Below are positions 1 through 8,147 of a stretch of 17,463 nucleotides of DNA, piece by piece. This DNA is from Gammaproteobacteria bacterium (GTDB lineage Bacteria > Pseudomonadota > Gammaproteobacteria > S012-40), in contig JALSHN010000215.1 in the NCBI GenBank assembly GCA_026982215.1, positions 1 to 17,463 of the forward strand, given 5' to 3'. The notes under the pieces are model-generated. The model searched no databases and was not told the DNA's origin. It saw only the letters and a list, made by a program, of their open reading frames with translations. Both the position numbers and the translations under genes were made by a program. Positions within the stretch are counted from its first letter, which is position 1; each line of letters begins with the position of its first letter.

Positions 1-2069
1 GGGGTGTCGCTTTGGTGTTGCAGGATCTTGGGGGTGACGAAGATGAGAAGTTCGTTTTTGTCGTTCACTTGGTTGCGGGAACGGAACAGGGCGCCGATGA
101 GGGGCAGGTCGCCCAGGAAGGGGATTTTGCTGGCCTCGCGGCGGTTGATGTGTTGGTAGATGCCGCCCAGTACCACTGTCTCGCCGTTGTTGATCAGGAC
201 CTGGGTCTGGATTTCCTTGGTGTCGATGCTGGGCACGCCTTGGTAGGCGTCGCCCACGGAGTCGTTCTTGACGTTGAGGTCGAGGATGATGCGTTCGTCG
301 GGGGTGATCTGCGGGGTCACCTCCAGGCTGAGAACGGCCTTTTTGAAGGCCACCGCGGTGGCGCCGGAGGAGGCGGCCTGTTGGTAGGGGATCTCGGTGC
401 CTTGTTCGATGACGGCCCGTTTCTGGTTGGAGGTGATCACCCGCGGGTTGGAGAGGATCTCGCCCCGCCCTTCGACTTGCAGCGCGGAGAGCTCGAGGTC
501 GATGAGGGCGTTGGAGCGCAGGATGCCCAGGGCGAAACGGCCGGCGTCGTTGCCGGGGACGGGGAGGTTGACGTTGAGGCGTTGCGGTTGGCCGGCGTCG
601 CTGCTGTTCATGGCATTGACCTCGGTGACGGTGGACCCGCGGAGCAGGTCGTTGGTGCCGGCGGAGAGGCCGCCGGGGCCTTGGATGGTGCCGGAGGTGG
701 CCAGGGTGGTGGCGCCGGTTTGTTTGACGGCGGTGACACCCAGGCGCGCGCCGAGGTCGCGGGCGAAGCTGTCGCTGGCGATGACGATGCGCGATTCGAT
801 GAGGACTTGGCGGATGGGGATGTCGAGCTTTTTGATCAGGGCGCGGATTTCGGCCAGTCGCGCCGGGGTCTCGCGGATGAGCAGGGTGTTGGTGCGTTCG
901 TCGACGCTGACGTTGCCTCGCTCGGAGAGCAGGGTGGTGTCGTCGGATTTGAGCAGTTCGGCGAGGTCGGCGGCCTTGGCGTAGTTGATCTGGATGAGTT
1001 CGGAGCGCAGTGGCTCGAGTTCGGTCATCTGCCGCCGGGCCTGGAGTTCCAGTTGTTCGCGTTGGGCGATTTCTTCGGCGGGGGCAATGAGGAGGATGTT
1101 GCCGTTCTGGCGCATGGCCAGGCCTTTGGTGCGCAGGATGATGTCCAGGGCCTGGTCCCAAGGGACGTTTTTCAGCCGCAGGGTGATGTTGCCGCTCACC
1201 GAGTCGGAGACGACGATGTTGAGGCCGGTGAAGTCGGCCAGAAGCTGCAGCACCGCCCGGGTGTCGATGTCTTGGAAGTTGAGCGAGAGTTTTTCGCCGC
1301 TGTAGGTCTTTTCTTCCAGACCTTGGAGGCGGTCGGCCCCGCTCAGGGGGGTGATGTCGATGGTGAGGGTGGCACCGGATTGGTAGGCGAGGTGGTCGTA
1401 ATCACCACGGGCGCTGATTTCGATGCGGGCGTCGGGGCCGCGTTGAATGAGGTCGATGTGGCGCACCGGGGTGGCAAAGTCGCCGACGTCGAGCCGCTGG
1501 CCGGCCTCGGGCAGGGTGGTGTCGGGGAATTGGGCGATGATCTTGCCGCCTTCTTGGTGGATGTCGGCGGCGAGGCCGGGGTCGCTCAGCTGGATGATGA
1601 GGCGGCCTTCGCCTTCCTCGCCGCGGCGGAAGTCCACCGCTTCGATGCGTCGGGGCACCTCGGCACGGCCTTCGTGGACCGGGGCCAGGGTGAGGGTGAG
1701 GCCGTGTTCGTCGCTGCGTTCTTCCACTCGGGCCGCTTCGCCGAGGTCGATGACGAGGCGGGTGCGGTTGCCGGCTTCGATGACGCTGAGGGCGTGGACC
1801 AGCCCTTGGTTGAAGGTCTTGCGCCGCCAGGGCAGGGCGCTTTCCACCCCACGCAGGTCGACGACGATGCGGGGGGGATCATCGACACTGAAGCGGACCG
1901 GCGGCGGCAGGGAGCCGTTGGCACGTACTTGGACCGCCAGGCGATCTCCGGGGAGGGGCTGGAGCTGGATCGCCTCGATGGCGGGGGCCTGGGCCAGGGC
2001 AGGGCCGATGATCAGGCTCAGCAGCCACAAGAGAAGGCAGCGGGTGAGACGGGTGTTGGGGTAAGCCAT
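1..2069 (-). CDS. pilQ: Type IV pilus secretin PilQ (3' end outside window)
   Basis: PilQ forms the outer-membrane channel through which the type IV pilus leaves the cell. The frame is open from an ATG at 2069 to the left edge, 689 codons with no stop. Seen: a signal peptide with basic start, hydrophobic stretch and an ALA cleavage site near residue 26; AMIN-type beta domains in roughly residues 28-225 that in this family bind peptidoglycan; an STN/N0 domain near 255-330; a NolW-like segment around QINYAKAADLAELL (near 360); then the secretin domain with VVLGGIYQ and IPFLGDLPLIGALFRSR (near 650-666), ending in FVTPKIL, the usual end of the family. Only a short tail should be missing. A GGAG Shine-Dalgarno lies just upstream, and pilP ends 13 bases before the start. 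It is the last gene of pilMNOPQ. I checked the frame at several points and found no frameshift. Confidence 0.96.
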   Translation of the reverse strand, partial: MAYPNTRLTRCLLLWLLSLIIGPALAQAPAIEAIQLQPLPGDRLAVQVRANGSLPPPVRFSVDDPPRIVVDLRGVESALPWRRKTFNQGLVHALSVIEAGNRTRLVIDLGEAARVEERSDEHGLTLTLAPVHEGRAEVPRRIEAVDFRRGEEGEGRLIIQLSDPGLAADIHQEGGKIIAQFPDTTLPEAGQRLDVGDFATPVRHIDLIQRGPDARIEISARGDYDHLAYQSGATLTIDITPLSGADRLQGLEEKTYSGEKLSLNFQDIDTRAVLQLLADFTGLNIVVSDSVSGNITLRLKNVPWDQALDIILRTKGLAMRQNGNILLIAPAEEIAQREQLELQARRQMTELEPLRSELIQINYAKAADLAELLKSDDTTLLSERGNVSVDERTNTLLIRETPARLAEIRALIKKLDIPIRQVLIESRIVIASDSFARDLGARLGVTAVKQTGATTLATSGTIQGPGGLSAGTNDLLRGSTVTEVNAMNSSDAGQPQRLNVNLPVPGNDAGRFALGILRSNALIDLELSALQVEGRGEILSNPRVITSNQKRAVIEQGTEIPYQQAASSGATAVAFKKAVLSLEVTPQITPDERIILDLNVKNDSVGDAYQGVPSIDTKEIQTQVLINNGETVVLGGIYQHINRREASKIPFLGDLPLIGALFRSRNQVNDKNELLIFVTPKILQHQSDT

Positions 2070-2082
2070 GGCTTGCTCCAGA

Positions 2083-2613
2083 TTATTCATTCAAACTCAG
2101 TGAGTTGGGGCGTTCCATCCATCCACCGGCACCGTCGGGGACGAGTTCCATGATCTTCACCTCGTTGTCGCCGATGGCAATGATGCGGCCGTGGTTTTGT
2201 CCCAGATAGTTGCCTTTGCGCACCCGGTAGAGGGTGTTGTCGGGGGCGCGGATCACCGCCCAGATCTCGCCGCCGTTGCGCAGGACGCCCACCATGGTGA
2301 GCGATTCCAGGGGGTAGCTCTCCAGTGGCTCGCGTACCCGGTCGGCATCGGGGTGGAGATCGGGGGTGCCGCCGTCGAGCCGGGTGGGGGTCGCGGCCTG
2401 GAGACGGGCCCGCGGGGGCTGGAAGGGGTCGCGCAGGCCCTCGGGCCGGTAGTGATAGGTCTCGGGAGTGGGGATGGCAGGCAGGGGTTCGACCTGGCCT
2501 TTGGCCTGGGTGCGCGCCTGGATGATGAAGGCCTCCAGGTCGCTGACATCGGCCCGTTCGCAACCGGCGAGGATGAGCGGCACCAGCAACACGGGGAGGG
2601 CGCGCATGGTCAT
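2083..2613 (-). CDS. pilP: Type IV pilus assembly lipoprotein PilP
   Basis: PilP is an inner-membrane lipoprotein that links the PilN/PilO dimer to the periplasmic domains of the PilQ secretin. The 176-residue product starts with a short hydrophobic signal ending in the lipobox LAGC, so Cys18 should be lipidated. The middle (about residues 25-80) is proline-rich and probably flexible. The rest has the PilP beta-domain pattern, with LRDPFQPP, the segment YPLESLTMVGVLRNGGEIWAVI split over two strands, then YRVRKGNYLGQNHGRI. Length is normal for the family. The ATG overlaps the pilO stop as ATGA, with GAGGAGG as Shine-Dalgarno. An ATG two codons in (2607) is an alternative start. Its position between pilO and pilQ supports the call. 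Confidence 0.96.
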   Translation of the reverse strand: MTMRALPVLLVPLILAGCERADVSDLEAFIIQARTQAKGQVEPLPAIPTPETYHYRPEGLRDPFQPPRARLQAATPTRLDGGTPDLHPDADRVREPLESYPLESLTMVGVLRNGGEIWAVIRAPDNTLYRVRKGNYLGQNHGRIIAIGDNEVKIMELVPDGAGGWMERPNSLSLNE

Positions 2614-3224
2614 GGGGCGGCCTCCTCGGGTTGTTGTTCTTCGGGTTCCAGGTAGCGGTAGGTGCGGGCGGTGAGCTCCATGATCAGTGTGCCCTGGGGG
2701 TCGTCGGGAACCGGGCTGATGCGCAGGTCGTGGATGGTGACGATGCGCGGCAGGGCGGCCACGGCGCTGACGAAGCGGCCGAAGTCGTGGTAGTGGCCGC
2801 GCAGGCGGATGTGGATGGGCAGTTCGGCGTAGAAACTGCGGGGGATCTCGGCCTGTGGTTTGAACAAATCGAAGGTGAGGCCGGCATTGAGCCCGGCCTG
2901 GGTGATGTCCAGCAGCAGATCGGCGACCTCGGTACGGCTGGGGAGTTGGCGGAACATGAGTTCCGAGGCCTCTTCGATCCGGGCCATCTGTTCTTTATAG
3001 ATGGTCAGGTTGACGGCCTTGTTTTGTTTGATCACCAGCTGTTGGCGCAGCTCGGCCTCTGCATCGCGCACTTGCTGGAGCGCATCGAGGCGGTGACGCA
3101 GGTCGAACCAGTAGGCAGCCCCGGCCACCGCCAGGCAGACGAGGACGAGGACGAAGACCTTGACGCTCTTGGGCCAGCTGCCGGCCTCGGAGAAGTCCAG
3201 TTCGTTGAGTTGCTGGAGGTCCAT
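2610..3224 (-). CDS. pilO: Type IV pilus inner-membrane protein PilO
   Basis: PilO pairs with PilN in the inner membrane as part of the alignment complex and reaches PilP in the periplasm. I chose the ATG at 3224, giving 204 residues beginning MDLQQLNELDF. The longer open frame upstream lies inside pilN and has no PilO-like sequence. Seen: a cytoplasmic head of about 20 residues; one membrane helix at about 21-40; a coiled-coil stretch at about 42-95 rich in Q, E and R; then the ferredoxin-like domain with FELPIHIRLRGHYHDFGRF-like residues (here AELPIHIRLRGHYHDFGRF). The start shares one base with the pilN stop (TGATG) and has GGAGGAGG upstream, so translation is probably coupled. The product ends in a short acidic tail rich in E, Q and P. 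Confidence 0.96.
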   Translation of the reverse strand: MDLQQLNELDFSEAGSWPKSVKVFVLVLVCLAVAGAAYWFDLRHRLDALQQVRDAEAELRQQLVIKQNKAVNLTIYKEQMARIEEASELMFRQLPSRTEVADLLLDITQAGLNAGLTFDLFKPQAEIPRSFYAELPIHIRLRGHYHDFGRFVSAVAALPRIVTIHDLRISPVPDDPQGTLIMELTARTYRYLEPEEQQPEEAAP

Positions 3225-3772
3225 CAGGAGGCCTCCTCCAGCAGGGTGACCTTGAGGGCGAACCAGCTGGTGCCGGGGAATTCTCGGGTGCTGGAGTCGA
3301 TGATTTCCAGGTGGGGATCGCTCATCCACGGCGAGGCGTCCAGGCGGCGCATCAGGGTGGAGATGCGGGCATTGGATTCGGCGACGCCTTCCAGACGCAG
3401 TACTCCGGTGGATTGCTCCAGGCGCAGGAGGCGTACGCCGTCGGGTGTTGCGCGGGCGATCTCTTCGAACAGACGTACCGACAGCGGGCGGCTGGCCTGG
3501 AGCGATTGGATCACCGCCATGCGCTCCAGCAGGTCTTTTTTGCGTTGTTCCAGGTCACGAATGGCGGCGATTTGCTCATCGAGCACGGCCATGCGTTGTT
3601 GTAGGAATTGGTTGCGGCCTTGCTGGATCTCGATCTGGTCGTTGATGCGGATGTGGAGATATCCCATGACCGCGGCGGTGAGCAGGGCGACGCCGGCCAG
3701 GGTGAGGTAGAACTGGCGGGTGCGTTCCCGCCGCAGCTCCTCGCGCCACGGAAGGAGGTTGATGCGGGCCAT
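3224..3772 (-). CDS. pilN: Type IV pilus inner-membrane protein PilN
   Basis: PilN anchors the cytoplasmic protein PilM to the membrane and pairs with PilO. The start at 3772 gives 182 residues opening with MARINLLPWREELRRER. The INLLPWR segment is the conserved N-terminal peptide that binds a groove in PilM. A membrane helix follows at about 21-40, then a coiled coil (about 45-90) and a C-terminal fold like that of PilO. The longer open frame upstream overlaps pilM and lacks the family's start, so it was rejected. The ATG shares one base with the pilM stop (TGATG), and GGAGG lies about nine bases upstream. Length is normal for the family. Confidence 0.96.
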   Translation of the reverse strand: MARINLLPWREELRRERTRQFYLTLAGVALLTAAVMGYLHIRINDQIEIQQGRNQFLQQRMAVLDEQIAAIRDLEQRKKDLLERMAVIQSLQASRPLSVRLFEEIARATPDGVRLLRLEQSTGVLRLEGVAESNARISTLMRRLDASPWMSDPHLEIIDSSTREFPGTSWFALKVTLLEEAS

Positions 3773-4845
3773 CAGTCGAACCTCCGCAGCGCCAGTCCGC
3801 AGGCGATCATCATCGCCGGGGCGTCCGCCGCCAGGGCGCGCTCGTCCACCCTCGGAGCGAGACTCATGCTGGCGAAGGGGTTGGCCACCAGGGTGGGGGT
3901 GGCCAGGTCGTTTTCCACCCGTTCGTCGATGCCGGGGATGGCGGCGCACCCCCCGGCGAGGACGATCCGTCCCACCGGCTCGGGGCGGGTGGTGGAGGAG
4001 AAATAGAATTGCAAGGCGCGGTTGACCTGCTGGACGATGGCTTCTTTGAAGGGTTCCAGGACTTCGGTGAAGTAGTCGTCGGGCAGGCCGCCTTCTTTTT
4101 TGGCCCGGCCGGCCTCTTCGTAACTCATGTCGTAGCGGCGCATGATCTCTTCGGTGAGCTGACGGCCACCGAAGACCTGTTCGCGGGTATAGATGGAGCG
4201 CAATTTGTGGATGATATGCAGGGTGGTGATGGTGGCGCCAATGTCCACCACGGCCACGGCCTGCTCCAGGCTCTGTGGGGGGAGCTGGCTGCTGATCAGG
4301 GAGAAGGCGTTTTCCATGGCGAAGGCCTCCACGTCGACGATCTTCGCCGTGAGTCCCCCCAATTCCACCGCCGCTACGCGGGCATCCACCGTTTCCTGAC
4401 GGCAGGCAGCCACCAGGACGTCCACCCGTTCGGGGTTGTCCTCCTGGGCGCCGAGGACCTCGAAATCCAGCGCCACTTCTTCCACCGGGAAGGGGATGTG
4501 TTCGTCGATCTCCATCTGGATCTGGGCCTCGAGCTCGTCTTCGGAGAGACCCGCTGGAAGACTGATGGTCTTGGTGATCACCGCCGAGCCGGCTACGGCC
4601 ACGGCGACGTGGCAGGTCTTGATGCCGCTGCGTTCCACCGCCCGAGCGATGGCCTCGCCCACCGATTCCACATCGGCGATGGTCTTTTCCACCACCGCGC
4701 CCTTGGGCAGGGCCTCCACGGCGTAGTGCTCCACGCGGAATTGCTGGTCCTGTTCATGCAGTTCCAGCAGCTTCACCGCCGAGGAGCTGATGTCCAGGCC
4801 CACCAGGCCATGGCGTTTGCGGTTAAACCATCGCAGCAATGACAC
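3772..4845 (-). CDS. pilM: Type IV pilus actin-like ATPase PilM
   Basis: PilM is the cytoplasmic, actin/FtsA-like member of the pilus alignment complex; it binds nucleotide and the N-terminal peptide of PilN. The 357-residue product has the first phosphate-binding strand-turn GLVGLDISSSAVKLLEL near residue 13, the second phosphate motif AVVDIGATITTLHI near the middle, and the adenosine-binding GRIVLAGGCAAIPGI near residue 300. The start is GTG, because SLLRWFNRK matches the normal family N-terminus and no in-frame ATG lies near. A GGAATGGGA stretch upstream is only a moderate Shine-Dalgarno. It is the first gene of the pil unit and is divergent from the PBP1A gene across 202 bases. I found no convincing -35/-10 pair for it. 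Confidence 0.97.
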   Translation of the reverse strand: MSLLRWFNRKRHGLVGLDISSSAVKLLELHEQDQQFRVEHYAVEALPKGAVVEKTIADVESVGEAIARAVERSGIKTCHVAVAVAGSAVITKTISLPAGLSEDELEAQIQMEIDEHIPFPVEEVALDFEVLGAQEDNPERVDVLVAACRQETVDARVAAVELGGLTAKIVDVEAFAMENAFSLISSQLPPQSLEQAVAVVDIGATITTLHIIHKLRSIYTREQVFGGRQLTEEIMRRYDMSYEEAGRAKKEGGLPDDYFTEVLEPFKEAIVQQVNRALQFYFSSTTRPEPVGRIVLAGGCAAIPGIDERVENDLATPTLVANPFASMSLAPRVDERALAADAPAMMIACGLALRRFD

Positions 4846-4917
4846 GTCTAAATCGTCCCATTCCTAGGCACAGAGACATCCGGGGGATAGTATCGGCAGG
4901 TGCTTAGCGATTACTTA

Positions 4918-4931
4918 ATTTCCGGGGAAAT
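4918..4931. repeat. 14-base near-palindrome between pilM and PBP1A
   Basis: The arms ATTTCC and GGAAAT are exact reverse complements around a central GG. A run of six T follows two bases later. A two-base loop is too tight for a normal hairpin. With a five-base stem and a CGGG loop it becomes a weak AU-rich hairpin, so a protein-binding site is as likely. No function is assigned. Confidence 0.3.
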
Positions 4932-5003
4932 CTTTTTTCGATGAAGGAGTTAGCTTTTTATCCATCTGGGCTGTCCGCCAACATCCGTAGGGCTTGTAGG
5001 GGT

Positions 5004-5012
5004 TGGTATAAT
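5004..5012 (+). promoter_or_regulatory. Extended -10 promoter of the PBP1A gene
   Basis: TGG-TATAAT is a perfect sigma70 -10 hexamer (5007-5012) preceded by TGn, the extended -10 motif that can replace a good -35. No TTGACA-like sequence lies at 16-18 bases upstream. Transcription would start near 5019, giving a leader of about 29 bases before the ATG at 5048, long enough for the GGGG Shine-Dalgarno at 5039-5042. Confidence 0.7.
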
Positions 5013-5047
5013 CGCCCCTTTCTCGGCGGACCGAGTTTGGGGATGGC

Positions 5048-7513
5048 ATGAAGCGAGTGCTGAAGTGGCTGGTGTTGTCGCTGGCCGCCGGTCTGGGTTT
5101 GGGGGCGGTGGGGGCCGCGGCGGTGTGGTGGTTCGTGGTGCCGGATCTGCCGCCCACCGAGACCTTACGCGAGGTACGTTATCAGGTCCCCTTGCGCATC
5201 TACGCCGCCGATGGCTCCCTCATCGGCGAGTTCGGTGAGAAACGGCGTGAGCCGCTGCGCTACGAGGAGTTTCCCCCGCTGATGGTGAAGGCGATCCTCG
5301 CCGCCGAGGATGACCGCTTCTTCGAGCACCCGGGGGTGGATTACCAGGGGATTTTGCGGGCGGTGAAGACCTTGTTGCTCACCGGCAGCAAGGCGCAGGG
5401 CGGCAGTACCATCACCATGCAGGTGGCGCGCAACTTCTTCCTCTCCCGCGAGAAGACCTTCCTGCGTAAATTCAACGAAATCCTCCTGGCCTTCAAGATC
5501 GAACAGGAGCTCACCAAGGAGGAGATTCTCAGCCTCTATCTCAACAAGATCTATCTGGGCAACCGGGCCTACGGTTTCGAGGCCGCCGCCCAGGTGTATT
5601 ACGGCCGCTCACTCCAGGAGCTGGATGTGGCGCAGCTGGCGATGCTCGCTGGCCTGCCCAAGGCACCGTCGCGCTATAACCCGGTGGTCAATCCCAAGCG
5701 GGCGCTGGAGCGGCGCAATTATGTCCTGCGGCGGATGCGCCAGCTGGGCTTCATCGATGCCGCCACCTATCATGCGGCCTTGCAGGCTCCGGTCACCGCG
5801 CGGCGCCATGCGCCGCAGTTCTCGGTGGACGCCGCCTATGCCACCGAGGAGGTGCGTCGCGAGATGGTGGACCGCTTCGGGGAGGCGGCCTACACCGCCG
5901 GTTACCGGGTCTACACCACCATAGAGCCCCGGTTGCAGCGGCGGGCCAACGAGGCGGTGCAGCGCGGCTTGATCGATTACGAATTCCGCTACGGTTACCG
6001 CGGCCCGGAGGCCCAGCATGATCCGCTGGCCTGGTCCGAGCCGGATCAGTGGGACGAGCTGCTGAAGAAACTGCCGCGTACCCCCGGCCTCGAGGCGGCG
6101 GTGGTGGTGGATGCAGACCGTGACGGCGCCTGGGTCTATGGTGCAGACGGTGCCATCCGCCATCTGTGCCTCGAGGATATGTTGTGGGCCCGAGCGGTGG
6201 ACGAGCGGGGGCGCAAGGGGGCCAAACCCAAGGCCGCCGACCAGCTCCTGGCCGCGGGTGACGTGGTGCGCATCCAGCGCCACAAGCGGCGCTGGCGCTT
6301 GGCCCAGGCGCCGCGGGTGCAGGGGGCGCTGGTTTCGTTGCGTCCGGCCGACGGGGCCATCCTGGCGGTGGTGGGGGGGTATGATTTCCGTTCCAGCCAT
6401 TTCAACCGCGCCACCCAGGGTAAGCGCCAGCCGGGATCCAATTTCAAGCCCTTCATCTATTCCGCCGCCCTGGAGAAGGGATTCACCGCTGCCAGCCTGA
6501 TCAACGATGCCCCGGTGGTGTTCGACGACCCCGGACTGGAGGATACCTGGCGCCCGGAGAACTACAGCGGTCGTTTCTTCGGGCCCACCCGTCTGCGGGT
6601 GGCCTTGATGAAATCGCGCAACCTGGTCTCCATCCGCCTGTTGCGGGCCATCGGTATCCGTTATGCCATCGACTACGTACAGCGTTTCGGCTTCGATCCC
6701 AAGGAGCTGCCGCGGGATCTCTCCCTGGCCCTGGGCAGCGCCACCCTCACCCCCCTGGCCATCGCCCGTGGTTACAGCGTCTTCGCCAACGGGGGGTATC
6801 TCATCGAGCCCTATCTCGTCACCCGCATCGAGGATGTGGACGGTCGGGTGGTGTGGCAGGCCGAGCCGGCGGTGGTATGCCCGCAGTGCCTGCTCCCCGA
6901 GGGGGCTGAGGGGGCGACGGCAGCGGAGGCACAGGTGGTCGCCGTGGATGGCGGGATGCCGCCGGCGGCGGAGGAGGGGCTGGTCAGCCCGGCCCGTTTG
7001 GCGCCGCAGGTGCTCGATCCGCGCAACGTCTACATCATGACCAGTATCCTGCAGGATGTGATCCAGCATGGTACCGGCCGTCGGGCGCGGGTGCTCAAAC
7101 GCCATGATCTGGCAGGCAAGACCGGCACCACCAACGACCAGCGTGATGCTTGGTTCTCCGGCTTCAGTCCCACGGTGGAGACCACGGTGTGGGTGGGGTA
7201 CGACAAGCCCCACCCCCTGGGTGAGCGGGAGTCCGGTGCCCGCGCCGCCCTGCCCATCTGGATCGATTACATGGCCGAGGCCCTCAAAGGGGTCCCGGAG
7301 CATCCTTTGAAACGCCCGCCCGGCCTGGTCACCGTGCGCATCGATCCGCGTACCGGCCGACGGGCGGGGGCCGATTTCCCCGGTGCCATCTACGAAACTT
7401 TCCGGGTGGAGCACGTCCCCAAGGAGATGGTCGCTCTCCCCGGTGGTGACGAAGACGGCGCGGCGCCGGGAGACGATCAGCTCTCGGCCCCCATCACCGA
7501 AGAGCTCTTCTGA
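5048..7513 (+). CDS. mrcA: Penicillin-binding protein 1A (bifunctional murein synthase)
   Basis: This class A PBP polymerises lipid II into glycan strands and cross-links them, acting from the inner membrane into the periplasm. The 821-residue product has a membrane helix at about 9-31 and a glycosyltransferase domain at about 45-230 with the catalytic motif AAEDDRFFEHPG (Glu87) and GGSTITMQVARNFF (118-131). An OB-like insert at about 315-425 is typical of PBP1A. The transpeptidase domain follows with SNFK (Ser464 nucleophile, Lys467), SRN (523-525) and KTGT (691-694). Length is close to E. coli PBP1A (850). Residues 605-655 form a poorly conserved, Ala/Gly/Glu-rich stretch that includes a CPQC pair. 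The start has GGGG five bases upstream. It sits divergent from pilM, a common gammaproteobacterial arrangement, and is followed after 7 bases by the next gene. The name ponA is also used. Confidence 0.97.
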   Translation: MKRVLKWLVLSLAAGLGLGAVGAAAVWWFVVPDLPPTETLREVRYQVPLRIYAADGSLIGEFGEKRREPLRYEEFPPLMVKAILAAEDDRFFEHPGVDYQGILRAVKTLLLTGSKAQGGSTITMQVARNFFLSREKTFLRKFNEILLAFKIEQELTKEEILSLYLNKIYLGNRAYGFEAAAQVYYGRSLQELDVAQLAMLAGLPKAPSRYNPVVNPKRALERRNYVLRRMRQLGFIDAATYHAALQAPVTARRHAPQFSVDAAYATEEVRREMVDRFGEAAYTAGYRVYTTIEPRLQRRANEAVQRGLIDYEFRYGYRGPEAQHDPLAWSEPDQWDELLKKLPRTPGLEAAVVVDADRDGAWVYGADGAIRHLCLEDMLWARAVDERGRKGAKPKAADQLLAAGDVVRIQRHKRRWRLAQAPRVQGALVSLRPADGAILAVVGGYDFRSSHFNRATQGKRQPGSNFKPFIYSAALEKGFTAASLINDAPVVFDDPGLEDTWRPENYSGRFFGPTRLRVALMKSRNLVSIRLLRAIGIRYAIDYVQRFGFDPKELPRDLSLALGSATLTPLAIARGYSVFANGGYLIEPYLVTRIEDVDGRVVWQAEPAVVCPQCLLPEGAEGATAAEAQVVAVDGGMPPAAEEGLVSPARLAPQVLDPRNVYIMTSILQDVIQHGTGRRARVLKRHDLAGKTGTTNDQRDAWFSGFSPTVETTVWVGYDKPHPLGERESGARAALPIWIDYMAEALKGVPEHPLKRPPGLVTVRIDPRTGRRAGADFPGAIYETFRVEHVPKEMVALPGGDEDGAAPGDDQLSAPITEELF

Positions 7514-7520
7514 GGGCCCG

Positions 7521-8147
7521 ATGTCACAACGGCGCAGTGAAGATACCCTCACCCGGTTGTTGGACGAGGCAGCGCGCATCGTCATCGAAGAAGGGGTGAA
7601 CGATTATCGTCGCGCCAAGCGCAAGGCCGCCCGTCACCTCGGGTTGGAGGATGGTTACCCACTGCCTCCGGACGAGGCGGTGGAGGCGGCGGTGCTCGCT
7701 CACCGGCGCGTGTTCCCCGACGCGCAGCGGCTGAGTCTGCGCCGTCAGCGCGAGGTGGCCCTCGGCGCCATGACGCTGCTGGAGTCCTTCCAGCCCCGGC
7801 TGGTGGGACCGGTGTTGACTGGTGCCGCCGGCGCTCATGAGGCCGTTACCCTGCACCTGTTCACCGACAGTCCGGAGGAGGTGGAGTGGTTTCTCCATGA
7901 CCGGGCGATCCCCTTCGAAGTGGAGGAGCGCCGCTTGTCTCTGGGCAAGCGGGGGGTGGCCCGGCTGCCGGTGCTGTGTTTCATGGCCGGCGAGACACCG
8001 CTGGAACTGGTGGTGCTGCCCTCTCAGGCCTTGAGACAACCGCCTTCGCGACCCGGTGACACTCGCCCCTTGCCCCGGCTGGGATTGAAGGGGCTGCGGG
8101 CCTTGCTGGCCGAGGAAGGCGGGGAGGTTCAGAATCGGGGCGGGTAG
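7521..8147 (+). CDS. Conserved protein of unknown function
   Basis: The 208-residue product is soluble, with no signal or membrane helix. The N-terminal third is helical, with the pattern EAARIVIEEGVNDYRRAKRKAARHLGL. From memory, this opening is shared by a proteobacterial family that is sometimes wrongly labelled UDP-N-acetylmuramate-alanine ligase; it has none of the ligase motifs. The middle (about 95-175) has GPVLTGAAGAHEAVTLHLFTDSPEEVEWFL, which resembles the strand-helix layout of nucleotidyltransferase-like folds, but I cannot see a full catalytic triad. The tail is basic and proline-rich. It starts 7 bases after the PBP1A stop, so it is probably cotranscribed. Its last 19 bases overlap the end of the convergent malic enzyme gene. 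The gene is real by length, frame and family resemblance; its function is unknown. Confidence 0.85.
   Translation: MSQRRSEDTLTRLLDEAARIVIEEGVNDYRRAKRKAARHLGLEDGYPLPPDEAVEAAVLAHRRVFPDAQRLSLRRQREVALGAMTLLESFQPRLVGPVLTGAAGAHEAVTLHLFTDSPEEVEWFLHDRAIPFEVEERRLSLGKRGVARLPVLCFMAGETPLELVVLPSQALRQPPSRPGDTRPLPRLGLKGLRALLAEEGGEVQNRGG

Larger units (their letters stand above)
4846..5047. promoter_or_regulatory. Shared pilM / PBP1A divergent intergenic region
   Basis: This 202-base gap must hold the promoters of both the pil unit and the PBP1A unit. It is more AT-rich than its surroundings, with a T6 run at 4933-4938. A 14-base near-palindrome, ATTTCC-GG-GGAAAT, lies at 4918-4931 and could be an operator or a weak hairpin. 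Only the PBP1A promoter is clear to me (5004-5012). An 80-codon minus-strand frame crossing this gap into the PBP1A gene looks like chance. Confidence 0.5.

Noticed and set aside
12..2153. 713-codon open frame on the plus strand opposite pilQ
   Set aside because: It lies wholly antisense to a clear secretin gene, its product is a low-complexity G/V/D/E-rich chain with no domain, and such mirror frames are expected from GC-rich codon use.
4009..4842. 277-codon plus-strand frame opposite pilM
   Set aside because: Shadow of pilM; H/G/D-rich with no family resemblance.
4915..5157. 80-codon minus-strand frame across the pilM/PBP1A gap
   Set aside because: It overlaps the PBP1A start and promoter, has no Shine-Dalgarno, and shows no family resemblance.
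5609..7585. 658-codon minus-strand frame opposite the PBP1A gene
   Set aside because: The product has no recognisable motif and is rich in G, R, H and Q, as expected for the complement of a GC-rich gene; PBP1A motifs are complete on the other strand.
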